64,000 nt of DNA from Microbulbifer agarilyticus (GCF_019800665.1 NZ_JAHVKO010000003.1:372001-436000); one strand, 5' to 3'. Positions 54,475-64,000 are shown, counted from the first letter of the stretch. A program made the numbers and translations. The notes: generated by a model not told the origin, from the sequence alone.

Positions 54475-55356
54475 ATGAATTTTCCGAAACCTTGTAATTG
54501 GAGATGGAAATGGAAGCGCTCACTCTCCCGTTTATTTGGGGCTTCCGCACTGATGCTCGTCAGCAGTGTTGCCCTGGCGGTGCCGGAGCGAGTGATCAGC
54601 GCGGGACACTCCATTACCGAACTGGTGCTTGCACTGGGTGGCGGTGACAGTCTCGTCGCAGTGGATTCCTCAACGCGTCTGCCCGCAGATTTTCGTGTGC
54701 TACCAGTCGTTGGTTATTACCGGCATCTACCGGCCGAGGGCTTGCTGGCACAGAACCCACAATTGCTGGTGGGGGGCAATCATATGGGGCCAGCAAATAC
54801 GCTGACACTGCTGGAAAACTCCGGCGTGGGAATCGTGCAATTGCCCGAGGCGGAGAGTGGCGAACAACTGCTGGAAAATATTCAGCGACTGGGTGAGGTG
54901 CTGGGTAAGCCCGCGGAGGCGGTGAAGCAAAGTGTCGAGGAACAGTTGGCTTCTCTGGCACGTGCACGCGCGGCGCTGTCGCAACCACCACGCATCCTGT
55001 TTGTGCGCGCGCAAAGTGGCCGTGGCCTGAAGGCAGCTGGGGTTGGTACCAGTCCGGACAGTCTGATTCGGCTGGCCGGCGGTGTGAATGTGGTGACATT
55101 TGACGGTTACAAGCAGTTGTCCGATGAAGCTCTGGTCGAGCTGCGTCCGGACTGGATACTGTTTTCCGATGACCAGGCGGACCAGTTGCGCGATGGTGCT
55201 GAACTGCTGGTGTGGCAACCGCTGCTCAAGCTTACCCCGGCAGGAAAGCGAGCCGCATTTTTCGCGGTGGATGGCTATGCATTGCTGGGCGGTCTGGGGC
55301 TGGCTAGCCTGCGTGAGGCCAAAAAGCTGAACGATAAGATTGCTGTAGATCGGTAA
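54475..55356 (+). CDS. hmuT: hemin ABC transporter substrate-binding protein HmuT
   Basis: A 293-residue periplasmic heme-binding protein of the class III binding-protein fold. It has a signal peptide with a Lys/Arg-rich start (about 42 residues, ending ALA). ERVISAGHSITELVLALGGGDSLVAVDSSTRLP and the later PDSLIRLAGGVNVVTFDGYKQLSDEALVELRPDWIL are typical of HmuT/PhuT. It passes heme from the receptor to HmuUV. A weak ribosome site precedes the ATG; TTG 54454 is an alternative. Confidence 0.92.
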   Translation: MNFPKPCNWRWKWKRSLSRLFGASALMLVSSVALAVPERVISAGHSITELVLALGGGDSLVAVDSSTRLPADFRVLPVVGYYRHLPAEGLLAQNPQLLVGGNHMGPANTLTLLENSGVGIVQLPEAESGEQLLENIQRLGEVLGKPAEAVKQSVEEQLASLARARAALSQPPRILFVRAQSGRGLKAAGVGTSPDSLIRLAGGVNVVTFDGYKQLSDEALVELRPDWILFSDDQADQLRDGAELLVWQPLLKLTPAGKRAAFFAVDGYALLGGLGLASLREAKKLNDKIAVDR

Positions 55357-55504
55357 GGTTGCTCCGGAGCGAGCGCAAGTCTGTTCTAAGGCCCGGGATA
55401 GGGTCCATGATAAGGCCTGATGGCAGGCTTGATAGAAGGTATAGTGGCGGTGCATCGGGCAGCGCCCGTGTGCGCGAAGATGATCGAATTGAGGTATCCG
55501 TCCT

Positions 55505-56572
55505 GTGGAGTTTCGCCTGAGTGATAAAAGCCTGCTGCCAGTGCTGATCGCACTGCTGTTGCTGGGGAGTGGCCTCTCTCTGGCGGTGGGTGCTATGCAT
55601 ATTACCTGGCAAGACGTGGTAGCAGGATTGCTGCACTGGAGCTGGCCGGGTGCTCTGGAACTGGATGTGCCGGATCAGTACGCCCTGGTACTCGGTGAAA
55701 TCCGTCTGCCGAGATTGCTGCTGGGTCTGATCGTGGGCGGCACTCTGGGCATGTGTGGTGCGGTGTTGCAGGGCATGTTCCGCAACCCGCTGGCGGAGCC
55801 CGGCATTATCGGAGTTTCTTCTGGCGCCGCGGTGGGCGCGGGCACTGTGCTGGTATTTGGTAGTGTGCTCGCCGGTACTCTCGGTGCTTGGATGGGCACT
55901 TTGTTTGAGCAGGTGCAGTGGTTCCTGTTACCGGCTTTTGCCAGCGCGGGTGCGATCCTGGCTACTTGGCTGGTGTATGTCCTGGGTGACCGCGGGCGCT
56001 CGGTGGTAATGATGCTGCTCGCCGGTATTGCGGTTTCTGCCCTGGCTGGGGCTGTGCTTGGTATGTTCGCCTACGTGGCGACCGATACTGCGCTGCGAGA
56101 CATGACCATGTGGCAGCTGGGCTCACTGGCGGGGGCCACCTGGACCTCGGTGCTGGTTACCGGATGTATCTTTATCGCCAGTAGCGCCCTGCTTTGGCTT
56201 CGAGCTGGCGACCTCAACGCCCTGTTGCTGGGGGAGTCTGAAGCCCGCCACCTGGGGGTGGATGTGCTCGGCCTGAAGCGCCAGATCATTGTGCTAAATG
56301 GCATCGCCGTGGGCGCCGTGGTCTCGGTATCCGGGATTATCGGGTTTGTCGGCTTAGTAGTTCCGCATATCGTGCGCCTGCTGCGTGGGCCGGACCACCG
56401 CTTTCTGATTCCCTACAGCGCACTGCTCGGCGGCTTGTTGCTGACTGTGGCAGATACCATTGCACGCAGTGTGTTTGCGCCGGCTGAATTACCGGTGGGA
56501 ATCCTCACCGCCATTATCGGTGCGCCTTTCTTCCTGTTCCTGCTGTGGCAGCAGCGTCGCCAGATCTTTTAA
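55505..56572 (+). CDS. hmuU: hemin ABC transporter permease HmuU
   Basis: A 355-residue FecCD-type permease with about ten helices. VGGTLGMCGAVLQGMFRNPLAEPGIIGVSSGAAVGAG and GFVGLVVPHIVRLLRGPDHRFLIPYSALLGGLLL are signatures, the second holding the coupling loop to HmuV. The GTG start follows GAGG. A 148-bp gap separates it from hmuT, with no gene visible in it. Confidence 0.93.
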   Translation: MEFRLSDKSLLPVLIALLLLGSGLSLAVGAMHITWQDVVAGLLHWSWPGALELDVPDQYALVLGEIRLPRLLLGLIVGGTLGMCGAVLQGMFRNPLAEPGIIGVSSGAAVGAGTVLVFGSVLAGTLGAWMGTLFEQVQWFLLPAFASAGAILATWLVYVLGDRGRSVVMMLLAGIAVSALAGAVLGMFAYVATDTALRDMTMWQLGSLAGATWTSVLVTGCIFIASSALLWLRAGDLNALLLGESEARHLGVDVLGLKRQIIVLNGIAVGAVVSVSGIIGFVGLVVPHIVRLLRGPDHRFLIPYSALLGGLLLTVADTIARSVFAPAELPVGILTAIIGAPFFLFLLWQQRRQIF

Positions 56573-56587
56573 GGGGGAGGAATCACC

Positions 56588-57370
56588 GTGTTATTAGAAA
56601 TCTCTGATCTTTCGATTCGTTACCCGCGCGCGGAATCGCCGCTGCTGGAACATATCTCCCTGAGCTTTCAGTGCGGCGAAGTGACCGCGCTGCTTGGCCC
56701 CAATGGCTGTGGCAAGACGTCACTGTTACGCGCAATCAGCGGGGAACTGGATTACGCCGGGCACATTCAGCTGCTCGGCCGTCCTCAGACGGACTGGTAC
56801 CGCTCGCAAAAGGCGCGCCGTGCCTTGGCTCGCCGCTACGGTTTGCTGGCGCAGCACTCCAATCTGAATTTTGCGTTTACCTGTCGCGAAGTCGTGCAGC
56901 TTGGCTTGGGGCCTGGCAGCCTGTCGCGGGCCGAGCAGGAAACCCGCATCCAGCACTATATGCAGTGCGCCGACGTGTGGCATCTGCGCGACCGCCTGTT
57001 TCCCAGTCTGTCTGGCGGCGAGAAGCAGCGGGTGCAGCTGGCCCGCGTGCTGTCGCAGCTCAGCCTCGCCGACCCCAACGATGAAAAGATCCTGCTGCTG
57101 GATGAACCCACCTCCGCCCTCGATCTCAAGCACCAGCACGAAGTGCTGACGCTGGCCCGGGAAGTGGCCGACGAGAAGACCGCGGTGATCGCAGTACTCC
57201 ACGACCTCAACCTCGCCGCCCGCTACGCCGATCGCATGGTGATGCTGGCGCGCGGCCGTATCCAGGCCGATGGCACTCCCGCTAACCTACTGCAACCGGC
57301 ACTGATCGAGCAGGTATACGGCTACCGTGGCCAGCTGGTGGATGTGGCCGGGTACAGCGCGCTGCTATAG
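56588..57370 (+). CDS. hmuV: hemin ABC transporter ATP-binding protein HmuV
   Basis: A 260-residue ABC ATPase with Walker A GPNGCGKTSLLRA, signature LSGGEKQRVQLARVL and Walker B ILLLDEPTSALDLKHQ, typical of heme importers. GGGGGAGG precedes the GTG start. It ends the tonB-exbBD-hmuTUV group; no clear terminator follows. Confidence 0.94.
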   Translation: MLLEISDLSIRYPRAESPLLEHISLSFQCGEVTALLGPNGCGKTSLLRAISGELDYAGHIQLLGRPQTDWYRSQKARRALARRYGLLAQHSNLNFAFTCREVVQLGLGPGSLSRAEQETRIQHYMQCADVWHLRDRLFPSLSGGEKQRVQLARVLSQLSLADPNDEKILLLDEPTSALDLKHQHEVLTLAREVADEKTAVIAVLHDLNLAARYADRMVMLARGRIQADGTPANLLQPALIEQVYGYRGQLVDVAGYSALL

Positions 57371-57603
57371 CGCCAAAAGCACAGTCTGGGCTTTAGAGGA
57401 TGCTGCATTAGCCCTCTTTATGGCTGCTTGAGCAAAACTGTGCCCTGAATTGAAATTGTTTCATGTGCACCCTTTGCGCCGCAGTGCCTCCCTTGGTGTA
57501 CAATGCGCCGCTTTCTGGGGGCGGGCCGGTCAAAACGGGTCGGTATTTGCCCTTGTCGAGATTATGCTTGCGCGATTCGCGCCTTATCATCCGAGGGAAT
57601 ACC

Positions 57604-58869
57604 ATGTTTGATAAATCAGTCACCCTTTCTTCATACGACCCGGATGTGTGGTCTGCCATCCAGGACGAAGACCGCCGCCAGGAAGAGCACATCGAGCTGA
57701 TCGCCTCGGAGAACTACACCAGCCCGCAGGTGATGGAAGCTCAGGGTACCAAGTTGACCAACAAGTACGCCGAAGGTTATCCGGGCAAGCGCTACTACGG
57801 TGGCTGTGAGTACGTCGACAAGGTAGAAGCCCTGGCTATTGAGCGCGCTAAAGAGTTGTTCGGTGCCGACTACGCCAACGTGCAGCCGCACTCTGGCTCC
57901 CAGGCGAACGCCGCGGTATACCAGGCACTGTGTGCCCCGGGTGACACCGTACTGGGTATGAGCCTGGCCCACGGTGGCCACCTGACCCACGGCGCCAAAG
58001 TTAACTTCTCCGGCAAGATCTACAACGCGGTGCAGTACGGCCTGAACGCCGAAACCGGTGAAGTGGACTACGACGAAGTTGAGCGCCTGGCGCTCGAGCA
58101 CAAGCCGAAGATGATCGTTGCCGGCTTCTCCGCCTACAGCCGTATCATGGACTGGGCACGTTTCCGCGAAATCGCCGACAAGGTAGGCGCCTACCTGATG
58201 GTCGACATGGCGCACGTAGCCGGTCTGGTTGCCGCGGGCGTGTACCCGTCTCCGGTTCCTCACGCAGACGTGGTGACCTCCACCACCCACAAAACCCTGC
58301 GCGGTCCGCGTGGCGGCATCATCATTGCCAAGGCCAATGAAGAGATCGAGAAGAAGCTGAACAGCGCGGTATTCCCGGGCGGCCAGGGTGGCCCTCTGAT
58401 GCACGTGATCGCGGCCAAAGCGGTTTCCTTCAAGGAAGCCATGAGCCCCGAGTACAAGGACTACCAGCAGAAGGTTGTTGAAAACGCGCGCGCGATGGCA
58501 GAGACCTTCCTCGATCGCGGTATCAACATCGTTTCCGGCGGTACCGACGACCACCTGATGCTGGTGGACCTGATCGGCAAGGAGTACACCGGTAAGGATG
58601 CGGACGAAGCCTTGGGCAACGCCAACATTACTGTAAACAAGAACGCGGTACCGAACGACCCGCGCTCCCCGTTCATCACCAGTGGTCTGCGTGTCGGCAC
58701 CCCGGCCATCACCACGCGCGGTTTCGGTGTGGAAGAGACCAAGCAGCTCACCAACTGGATCTGTGATGTGCTGGACGCGCTGGAGAAGGGCGATGCGGAT
58801 GCAACCATTGCCGATGTGAAGGCGAAGGTGCTCAATATTTGCGCGAAGTTCCCAGTTTACAAAGGCTGA
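57604..58869 (+). CDS. glyA: serine hydroxymethyltransferase
   Basis: A 421-residue PLP enzyme that interconverts serine and glycine with tetrahydrofolate. [52 protein letters not shown] and [13 protein letters not shown] (the PLP Lys) are all intact. [16 protein letters not shown] is the family N-terminus, so ATG 57604 was chosen over 57463; GAGGGAA lies just upstream. A rho-independent terminator follows. Confidence 0.97.
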   Translation: MFDKSVTLSSYDPDVWSAIQDEDRRQEEHIELIASENYTSPQVMEAQGTKLTNKYAEGYPGKRYYGGCEYVDKVEALAIERAKELFGADYANVQPHSGSQANAAVYQALCAPGDTVLGMSLAHGGHLTHGAKVNFSGKIYNAVQYGLNAETGEVDYDEVERLALEHKPKMIVAGFSAYSRIMDWARFREIADKVGAYLMVDMAHVAGLVAAGVYPSPVPHADVVTSTTHKTLRGPRGGIIIAKANEEIEKKLNSAVFPGGQGGPLMHVIAAKAVSFKEAMSPEYKDYQQKVVENARAMAETFLDRGINIVSGGTDDHLMLVDLIGKEYTGKDADEALGNANITVNKNAVPNDPRSPFITSGLRVGTPAITTRGFGVEETKQLTNWICDVLDALEKGDADATIADVKAKVLNICAKFPVYKG

Positions 58870-58888
58870 TATCCAGCAGTTTCGTATC

Positions 58889-58917
58889 AAAAAGGCTCCT
58901 TTTAAGGGGCCTTTTTT
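58889..58917 (+). terminator. rho-independent terminator of glyA
   Basis: GGCTCC (58894-58899) pairs with GGGGCC (58906-58911) through one G-U wobble. It is flanked by five A upstream and six T downstream, 20 bases after the stop codon. Confidence 0.85.
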
Positions 58918-59223
58918 CTTTGTATCGCAATCAGATTAAAAAATTGTCTCCTTGGGCTATAAAACAGACTACTGATTCTGTTTTAATACGCGCCCTCTAA
59001 AGCCGAAGTGAACTTCGGGTCTGTATTTTGGCGCCCTTCGGCGCAGTATTTGCTTAGTGTTTTGGCGGCATCAGGGAAGTGTTGCTGATTAACGGTCTGC
59101 GCAAGCGGCCGCTACTTTCGGGTCCGAGCGGTTTCAGGATTCGAGGCTTTGCACGTGTGGCGGGAGTGCCGCGGCAAAGCGCTGAAGCCACCGCGCAGCA
59201 CGGCTGCGGAGCGAGAGTAAAGC
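58918..59223. other. intergenic region with small hairpins
   Basis: About 300 bases without a credible gene. It holds an AAAACAG/CTGTTTT inverted repeat (about 58962-58985) and a CCGAAG-TGAA-CTTCGG hairpin (59003-59018). It probably contains the promoter of the binding-protein gene, but I cannot place it. Confidence 0.4.
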
Positions 59224-60321
59224 ATGCGTCCAGTATCCAATTTGTTGGTCACCCTGACCGCCGTTTTTGCCTTCAGCCTGGCTGCCCAGGCGCGCGAGTT
59301 GCACTTTGCCAACTGGTCGGAATCGATCGCCGAAGACACTATTGCCGATTTTGAGGCGGCTACCGGCATCAAGGTGCATTATTTTGAATTCGACGATATC
59401 GAAGAGCTCGAAGAGGTTTGGTTAAACCAAGGCCGCCGCTTTGATGTGATCGTTCCGGGTTCGGATAACCTTCCCAAATATATTGCCTCCGGCCAGCTGC
59501 AGAAATTAGACCGCGATCGTATCGACAATTGGTCGCAAAACGACCCCAAATTTATGCAGCGCCTGTCCCTGTTTGACCCGAGCAATGAATACGCGATGCC
59601 TTACCTGTGGGGCACCGTGGGTATCGGCTATAACGTGCAGGCAGTAGAGAAGGCTTTCGGTGGCACCCTGCCGGAAGATAGCTGGGACCTGCTGTTTGAC
59701 CCGGAAAATCTCAGTAAGCTCGACCACTGTAATGCAACCCTGATGCGCTCACCGGAAGAGATCTTCGATGTTGCGCTCAAGTACCTGGAGAAAGACCCCA
59801 ACTCCATGAGCATTGCCCACCAGTACATGGTGGCCAACCTGCTGTCCAAGGTGCGTTTGCACATCACCGATTTCGATTCCGGCGAATATGTGGAAGATCT
59901 GGCCAGTGGTGAGCGCTGCATTGCCCACGCTTGGAGTGGTGATGTTCTTGTGGCCCAGCAGATGGCGGAAGAAGCGGGTAAGGACTTTGATATTCGCTAT
60001 GTGATGCCGAAAGAGGGCTTCCCGCTGTGGATCGATGTAGTTGCCATGCCGTCGGATGCGGCCAATGTTGACGCTGCTTACCAGCTTCTCAATTACCTGA
60101 TGCAGCCCAGTGTCATCGCCAATATCAGTAACGAAACCCAGTATGCCAATGCGAACTTGGCTGCTCAGGATCTGGTAGACCCGGCATTGCTGAGCAATCC
60201 GGCAGTGTACCCACGCCCGCAGGAGTTGGAGCGTACCTGGATTCCGGCGGCTACTAAGTCCCGCGTGCTTACTCTGCGCCACAAGCTTTGGCAGCGTATT
60301 ATCGAGCGCGAAAACCTCTAA
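59224..60321 (+). CDS. polyamine ABC transporter substrate-binding protein (PotF-like)
   Basis: A 365-residue periplasmic binding protein with a signal peptide (to about 23, AAQA). ELHFANWSESIAEDTIADFEAATGIKVHYFEFDDIEELE and RFDVIVPGSDNLPKYIASGQLQKLDRD match PotF/SpuD-type putrescine and spermidine binders. No permease or ATPase gene adjoins it, so it must use a transporter encoded elsewhere or act as a sensor partner. GAGAG precedes the ATG. Confidence 0.87.
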   Translation: MRPVSNLLVTLTAVFAFSLAAQARELHFANWSESIAEDTIADFEAATGIKVHYFEFDDIEELEEVWLNQGRRFDVIVPGSDNLPKYIASGQLQKLDRDRIDNWSQNDPKFMQRLSLFDPSNEYAMPYLWGTVGIGYNVQAVEKAFGGTLPEDSWDLLFDPENLSKLDHCNATLMRSPEEIFDVALKYLEKDPNSMSIAHQYMVANLLSKVRLHITDFDSGEYVEDLASGERCIAHAWSGDVLVAQQMAEEAGKDFDIRYVMPKEGFPLWIDVVAMPSDAANVDAAYQLLNYLMQPSVIANISNETQYANANLAAQDLVDPALLSNPAVYPRPQELERTWIPAATKSRVLTLRHKLWQRIIERENL

Positions 60322-60432
60322 TTGAGGGCCACAGGCTCGATGGGCAGTTTTGCGTGGCTATGAGCGAGGAGGCGATTTTAGACCGAATGTCAGAGGTGCT
60401 AGAATCGTCTGCCTTGCAGAATGGAGCCTCGA

Positions 60433-60891
60433 ATGAAGCTGACTCAGGTTAATAAGGTCATGCAGCGTGCCAGCGAGCGCTGCAGTGAAAATGGCGTGCG
60501 TTTTACCGAAAAGCGCCAGAGTATCCTGAGGTTGCTGCTGAAGTCGCCCGCTCCGCTTTCCGCCTACGAAATCGTCGACCTCTACCGGGAAGAAACCGGC
60601 GAGACCATCCAGGGAATGTCCGTCTACCGGATGCTGGATTTTCTGGTAGAGAATGCCCTGGCGCACAAGCTAGTTTCCGCCAACAAATTTGTCGCCTGCT
60701 CACATATCGCCTGCCACCATGAGCACGAGACTCCGCAGTTTTTGATTTGTGAAGGCTGTGGTGCGGTGAAAGAAATTGCGGTTAAAGGCGAGGTGGTAAA
60801 GACCCTGCGCAAGGGCGCCGCTGACGCGGGGTGGCAATTGTTGAGCCCGGCGCTGGAGCTGCCCTGTCTCTGCGATCGGTGCGCCGCCTAG
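60433..60891 (+). CDS. zur: Fur family regulator, probably Zur
   Basis: A 152-residue Fur-family repressor. A winged helix is at about 15-85 (RFTEKRQSILRLLLKSPAPLSAYEIVDLY; MSVYRMLDFLVENAL). The metal-binding half has ACHHEHETPQFLICEGCGAVKEI and the C-terminal CLCDRC, so two CxxC pairs form a structural Zn site. The residues fit Zur better than Fur, but this is not decisive. ATG 60433 has GGAG at good spacing; ATG 60421 contains it. No zinc transporter gene is adjacent. Confidence 0.8.
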   Translation: MKLTQVNKVMQRASERCSENGVRFTEKRQSILRLLLKSPAPLSAYEIVDLYREETGETIQGMSVYRMLDFLVENALAHKLVSANKFVACSHIACHHEHETPQFLICEGCGAVKEIAVKGEVVKTLRKGAADAGWQLLSPALELPCLCDRCAA

Positions 60892-61026
60892 CCGAACCTA
60901 TCTCTGCCCCCGTAGATTTCTTTACCCAGAATTCGGCCCTGCACATGCCCCTCGTTGGGCCCGAATAGCGGGGAAATAGCACTTATGTGTTAAACTGCGG
61001 CCCACTTTTTCGAGGGCCCTCTCCCC

Positions 61027-61506
61027 ATGCACTGTCCCTTCTGCAGCGCAGATGAAACCAAAGTCGTAGATTCCCGCCTGGTTGCCGATGGCGACCAGGT
61101 ACGCCGCCGTCGTGAGTGCCTGCAGTGCCACGAGCGCTTCACCACCTTTGAGACTGCCGAACTGCTTCTGCCTCGGGTAGTGAAGCAAAACGGCCATCGC
61201 GAGCCCTTCAATGAAGACAAGTTGCGTGCCGGTATCCAGCGCGCGGTAGAAAAGCGCCCGGTAAGCACCGAGCGAGTGGAAGCTGCGGTCGCCCAGATCA
61301 AGCACTCCCTGCAGGCCACCGGCGAGCGCGAGCTGCCCGCGCGGCATATCGGCGAGCTGGTGATGGAGCAGCTGCGTGAGTTGGATCAGGTGGCTTTCGT
61401 ACGGTTTGCCTCGGTATACCGCCGTTTCGAGGATGTCAGCGATTTCAGTGATGAGATTGAACGCCTGAACACGCCCCACGAGAAATCACCAGGGGAGGTC
61501 AAGTAA
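61027..61506 (+). CDS. nrdR: transcriptional repressor NrdR
   Basis: A 159-residue regulator of ribonucleotide reductase genes. The N-terminal zinc ribbon [17 protein letters not shown]...[17 protein letters not shown] is diagnostic, and an ATP-cone domain spans about 48-140. It responds to ATP/dATP. It overlaps ribD by one base (TAATG), the usual nrdR-ribD arrangement in gammaproteobacteria. Confidence 0.97.
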   Translation: MHCPFCSADETKVVDSRLVADGDQVRRRRECLQCHERFTTFETAELLLPRVVKQNGHREPFNEDKLRAGIQRAVEKRPVSTERVEAAVAQIKHSLQATGERELPARHIGELVMEQLRELDQVAFVRFASVYRRFEDVSDFSDEIERLNTPHEKSPGEVK

Positions 61507-62639
61507 TGGCCTTTAGCCCCAGAGAGTTGATGGCCCGCGCGGTTCAATTGGCGGAGCGCGGCCTCTACACCACCATGCCCAACCCCCGTGTGGGCTGTGT
61601 CATCGCGGATGCAGACGGCAATATTGTCGGTGAGGGCTGGCACAAGCGGGCCGGTGAGCCCCATGCGGAAATCGAAGCCCTGCGGGATGCCGGAGAGCGG
61701 GCGCGCGGCAAAATCGCCTACGTCACCCTGGAACCCTGCAGTCATACCGGTAAAACCGGCCCCTGCGCCGATGCCCTGATCGCCGCTGGCGTGGCCAAGG
61801 TGGTGTTCGGTATGGAAGACCCCAACCCCAGTGTCAGTGGCAACGGGTTACAAAAACTGCGCGATGCGGGCATTGAAGTGGAAGGCCCATTGCTGGAAGA
61901 ATCCTGCCGGGCACTGAACCCCGGGTTCATCAAGCGCATGACCCTCGGATTGCCGCTGGTGCGCAGCAAATCTGCCATGAGCATCGACGGCCGCACCGCC
62001 ATGGCCAGTGGCGAGTCCAAATGGGTCACCGGACCGGCGGCGCGAGCGGATGTGCAGGCGCTGCGTGCGCGCAGCTGTGCGGTGGTCACCGGCGTGGATA
62101 CGGTGCGTTACGACAACCCGAATATGAATGTGCGCCCGGAAGAGATGGCGCTGCCGGCGGAGCTGGCCGCAGCTTCCGCAGAGAAGCAGCCGTTGCGGGT
62201 CATCGTCGATAGCCAGCTGCGTACCCCCGCCAAGGCCTTTATTTTGCAGGGGGATGCCCCCACATTGGTGGTCACAACCGATGCTGCGGACCCCGAGCGC
62301 CGCGCGCGCCTGGAGAAGGCCGGTGCCGAGGTACTGGTGCTGCCTGCCGATAAGGAAGGCCGTGTGCATCTGGGTGAATTGTTGCAAGAGCTCGCCCGAC
62401 GCGAGTGCAATGAGGTGCTGGTCGAGAGTGGCGCGACCCTCTCTGGCGCCTTTATGTACCAGGGCCATGTGGACGAGATCATCGTCTACATGGCGCCCAA
62501 GATACTTGGCTCCAGCGCCCGGCCGCTGTTTGAGCTGCCAATCGAGCGTATGGGCTCCATGCTGCCCATCACCATTACCGATATGCGGGCGGTTGGCCAC
62601 GACTGGCGGATTACCGCGACCACCGATATCGAGCGCTAA
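61506..62639 (+). CDS. ribD: bifunctional riboflavin deaminase/reductase RibD
   Basis: A 377-residue two-domain enzyme for steps two and three of riboflavin synthesis. The deaminase half has the zinc motif HAEIEALRDAG and PCSHTGKTGPC. The reductase half (from about 145) has RSKSAMSIDGRTAMASGESKWVTG and ends with EVLVESGATLSGAF and MAPKILG. Both halves look complete. It lies in nrdR-ribD-ribE-ribB(A). Confidence 0.96.
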   Translation: MAFSPRELMARAVQLAERGLYTTMPNPRVGCVIADADGNIVGEGWHKRAGEPHAEIEALRDAGERARGKIAYVTLEPCSHTGKTGPCADALIAAGVAKVVFGMEDPNPSVSGNGLQKLRDAGIEVEGPLLEESCRALNPGFIKRMTLGLPLVRSKSAMSIDGRTAMASGESKWVTGPAARADVQALRARSCAVVTGVDTVRYDNPNMNVRPEEMALPAELAAASAEKQPLRVIVDSQLRTPAKAFILQGDAPTLVVTTDAADPERRARLEKAGAEVLVLPADKEGRVHLGELLQELARRECNEVLVESGATLSGAFMYQGHVDEIIVYMAPKILGSSARPLFELPIERMGSMLPITITDMRAVGHDWRITATTDIER

Positions 62640-62682
62640 CCGCCGGTTTGGGTTAGCAACAGGTAGTTAAAAGGTAACTGAA

Positions 62683-63345
62683 TTGTTTACTGGAATCGTT
62701 GAAGCCGTAGGTGAGATCGTTGCCCTTCAGCCGAAGGACGGGGACCTGCGCCTGCGCGTAAAGACCGGCAAGCTTGACCTGTCTGACGTCAAACTGGGCG
62801 ACAGTATCGCCACCAATGGTGTTTGCCTGACCGTGGTCGACCTGCCTGGCGATGGCTACTGGGCCGATGTGTCCGCAGAAACCCTCGCCGTCGCCACCCT
62901 GCAGGACTGGACGCTCGGTGACAAAGTGAACCTGGAAAAGGCGCTCACGCCACAGACCCGCCTCGGTGGGCATATGGTGAGCGGCCACGTTGACGGTATT
63001 GGTGAAGTAGTCTGGCGCAAGCCCGCTGCCCGCGCCGAGCAGTTCCGCCTGCGCGCACCGGCAGAGCTGGCCAAATACATTGCTCACAAGGGCTCAATCA
63101 CCATCGATGGCACTAGCCTCACCGTAAACGCGGTGGATGGCGCGGAATTCGAACTCACCATCGTGCCACACACCATCGCGGAAACGGTGATTGGCGGTTA
63201 TCAGGCGGGTACCAAGGTGAACCTGGAGGTCGACCTGATTGCGCGCTACCTGGAACGGCTACTCTTGGGGGATGCCGCGGCCGAGCCGAAGAGCGACGGT
63301 CTGACCATGGAATTCCTTGCCCAGCACGGTTTTTACAAGGCCTGA
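62683..63345 (+). CDS. ribE: riboflavin synthase alpha chain
   Basis: A 220-residue riboflavin synthase with two lumazine-binding repeats, starting [12 protein letters not shown] and [14 protein letters not shown]. The conserved start is encoded by TTG (62683) with AAAGG upstream; no ATG fits the family N-terminus, so TTG looks genuine. It is followed 58 bp later by ribB(A). Confidence 0.95.
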   Translation: MFTGIVEAVGEIVALQPKDGDLRLRVKTGKLDLSDVKLGDSIATNGVCLTVVDLPGDGYWADVSAETLAVATLQDWTLGDKVNLEKALTPQTRLGGHMVSGHVDGIGEVVWRKPAARAEQFRLRAPAELAKYIAHKGSITIDGTSLTVNAVDGAEFELTIVPHTIAETVIGGYQAGTKVNLEVDLIARYLERLLLGDAAAEPKSDGLTMEFLAQHGFYKA

Positions 63346-63403
63346 AGCGAAAAGACATAAACGTACGGGTCCCAAAGGCACCGACGACAATATTGAGAGA
63401 GTT

Positions 63404-64000
63404 ATGGAACTGAATAGCGTTGAAGAACTGATCGACGATATCCGTCAGGGCAAAATGGTTATCCTGATGGACGACGAAGATCGCGAGAACGAGGGTGACC
63501 TCGTCATCGCCGCCGAACAGGTGCGCCCGGAAGACGTCAACTTTATGGCCACCCACGCCCGCGGCCTGATCTGCCTGACCTTGACCGGCGACCGTTGTGA
63601 GCAGCTCGACCTGCCGCTGATGTCCCGCGACAATGGCGCTCAGTTCAGCACCAACTTCACCGTCTCTATCGAAGCTGCCGAAGGCGTTACCACCGGTATC
63701 TCCGCCGCCGACCGCGCGCGCACTATTCGCGCGGCCGTTGCCCGCAACGCCAAGCCGTCCGATATCGTGCAGCCTGGCCACATCTTCCCGATCAAGGCCC
63801 AGCCCGGCGGCGTACTGAGCCGCGCCGGCCACACCGAAGCCGGCTGTGACCTGGCTCGCCTGGCCGGCTTCGAGCCCGCCGCCGCCATCGTCGAGATCAT
63901 GAACGAAGACGGCACCATGGCCCGTCGCCCGGACCTGGAAAAGTTCGCCAAGCAGCACAACCTCAAGATCGGCACTATCGCCGACCTGATTAACTACCGC
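63404..64000 (+). CDS. ribB: 3,4-dihydroxy-2-butanone-4-phosphate synthase (RibB or RibBA), partial
   Basis: The frame is open to the window end (199 codons). [23 protein letters not shown] holds the active-site acidic loop, and [30 protein letters not shown] the second conserved region. The window ends near the close of the DHBP synthase domain, so whether a RibA domain is fused cannot be seen. No FMN riboswitch is visible in the 58 bases before it. Confidence 0.93.
   Translation, partial: MELNSVEELIDDIRQGKMVILMDDEDRENEGDLVIAAEQVRPEDVNFMATHARGLICLTLTGDRCEQLDLPLMSRDNGAQFSTNFTVSIEAAEGVTTGISAADRARTIRAAVARNAKPSDIVQPGHIFPIKAQPGGVLSRAGHTEAGCDLARLAGFEPAAAIVEIMNEDGTMARRPDLEKFAKQHNLKIGTIADLINYR

Noticed and set aside
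57631-58890. A 419-codon minus-strand frame over glyA
   Set aside because: It is a shadow of a highly expressed, GC-rich gene whose codon bias removes antisense stop codons. The plus frame is clearly serine hydroxymethyltransferase.
63346-63403. FMN riboswitch upstream of ribB(A)
   Set aside because: Only 58 bases separate the genes, and none of the conserved RFN element segments is visible.

Overview
The window looks like chromosomal DNA of a free-living, heterotrophic, probably marine gammaproteobacterium. Very long poly-serine linkers, an exported pullulanase, ExbB/ExbD/TonB-driven uptake and the general gene content fit the Cellvibrionales, with a Microbulbifer-like organism the best guess. 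No gene here settles the genus. I saw no rRNA, tRNA, CRISPR array, prophage or insertion sequence.

Layout. 1-11400 holds metabolic and housekeeping genes: a gamma-glutamylcyclotransferase-like protein, a bicupin, two GNAT acetyltransferases, an SBF transporter, the RNA helicase RhlE, an AbgT transporter with an exported M20 amidohydrolase, an OmpW-like porin, a class I glutamine amidotransferase and a redoxin. 11400-28700 is a complete urea module: ureDABCEFG, a small His-containing membrane protein, a two-component system on the opposite strand whose kinase is fused to an NCS1-type permease, then a porin and urtABCDE. 28700-45800 holds a MOSC protein, a poly-Ser autotransporter, a GGDEF protein, a PAS hybrid kinase, an OafA-type acyltransferase, EttA, two genes probably of valine breakdown, and a pullulanase. 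45860-48700 is an oxygen-responsive group (hemN, fnr/anr, hemerythrin) with matches to FNR-type sites upstream of all three. 48900-57400 is a heme-uptake locus: hutZ, hutX and a TonB-dependent receptor on the minus strand, diverging from tonB-exbB-exbD-hmuTUV at a likely Fur box. 57600-64000 carries glyA, an orphan polyamine-binding protein, a Zur/Fur-family regulator, and nrdR-ribD-ribE-ribB(A), the last gene cut by the window end.

How the genes may work together. The urea module covers outer-membrane entry (porin), ABC import (Urt), hydrolysis (urease with its accessory proteins) and, by inference, sensing (NCS1-kinase plus LuxR-type regulator). A 16-bp, largely palindromic sequence, ACTACGTCAWTTGACG, occurs about 90 bp before ureD and about 105 bp before the porin gene, in the intergenic region shared with the kinase gene. 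It is the best candidate for the regulator's binding site and ties the whole module into one regulon. This is the strongest candidate in the window for an undescribed system.

Other unusual structures: a 200-bp element of two adjacent hairpins with exactly complementary 15-nt loops between the heme receptor gene and hutX; a 106-bp nested palindrome upstream of ettA; and an 18-bp tandem repeat in the poly-Ser linker in which each unit uses all six serine codons once. Starts were chosen by Shine-Dalgarno match and family N-termini, and in many cases lie inside the longest open frame.
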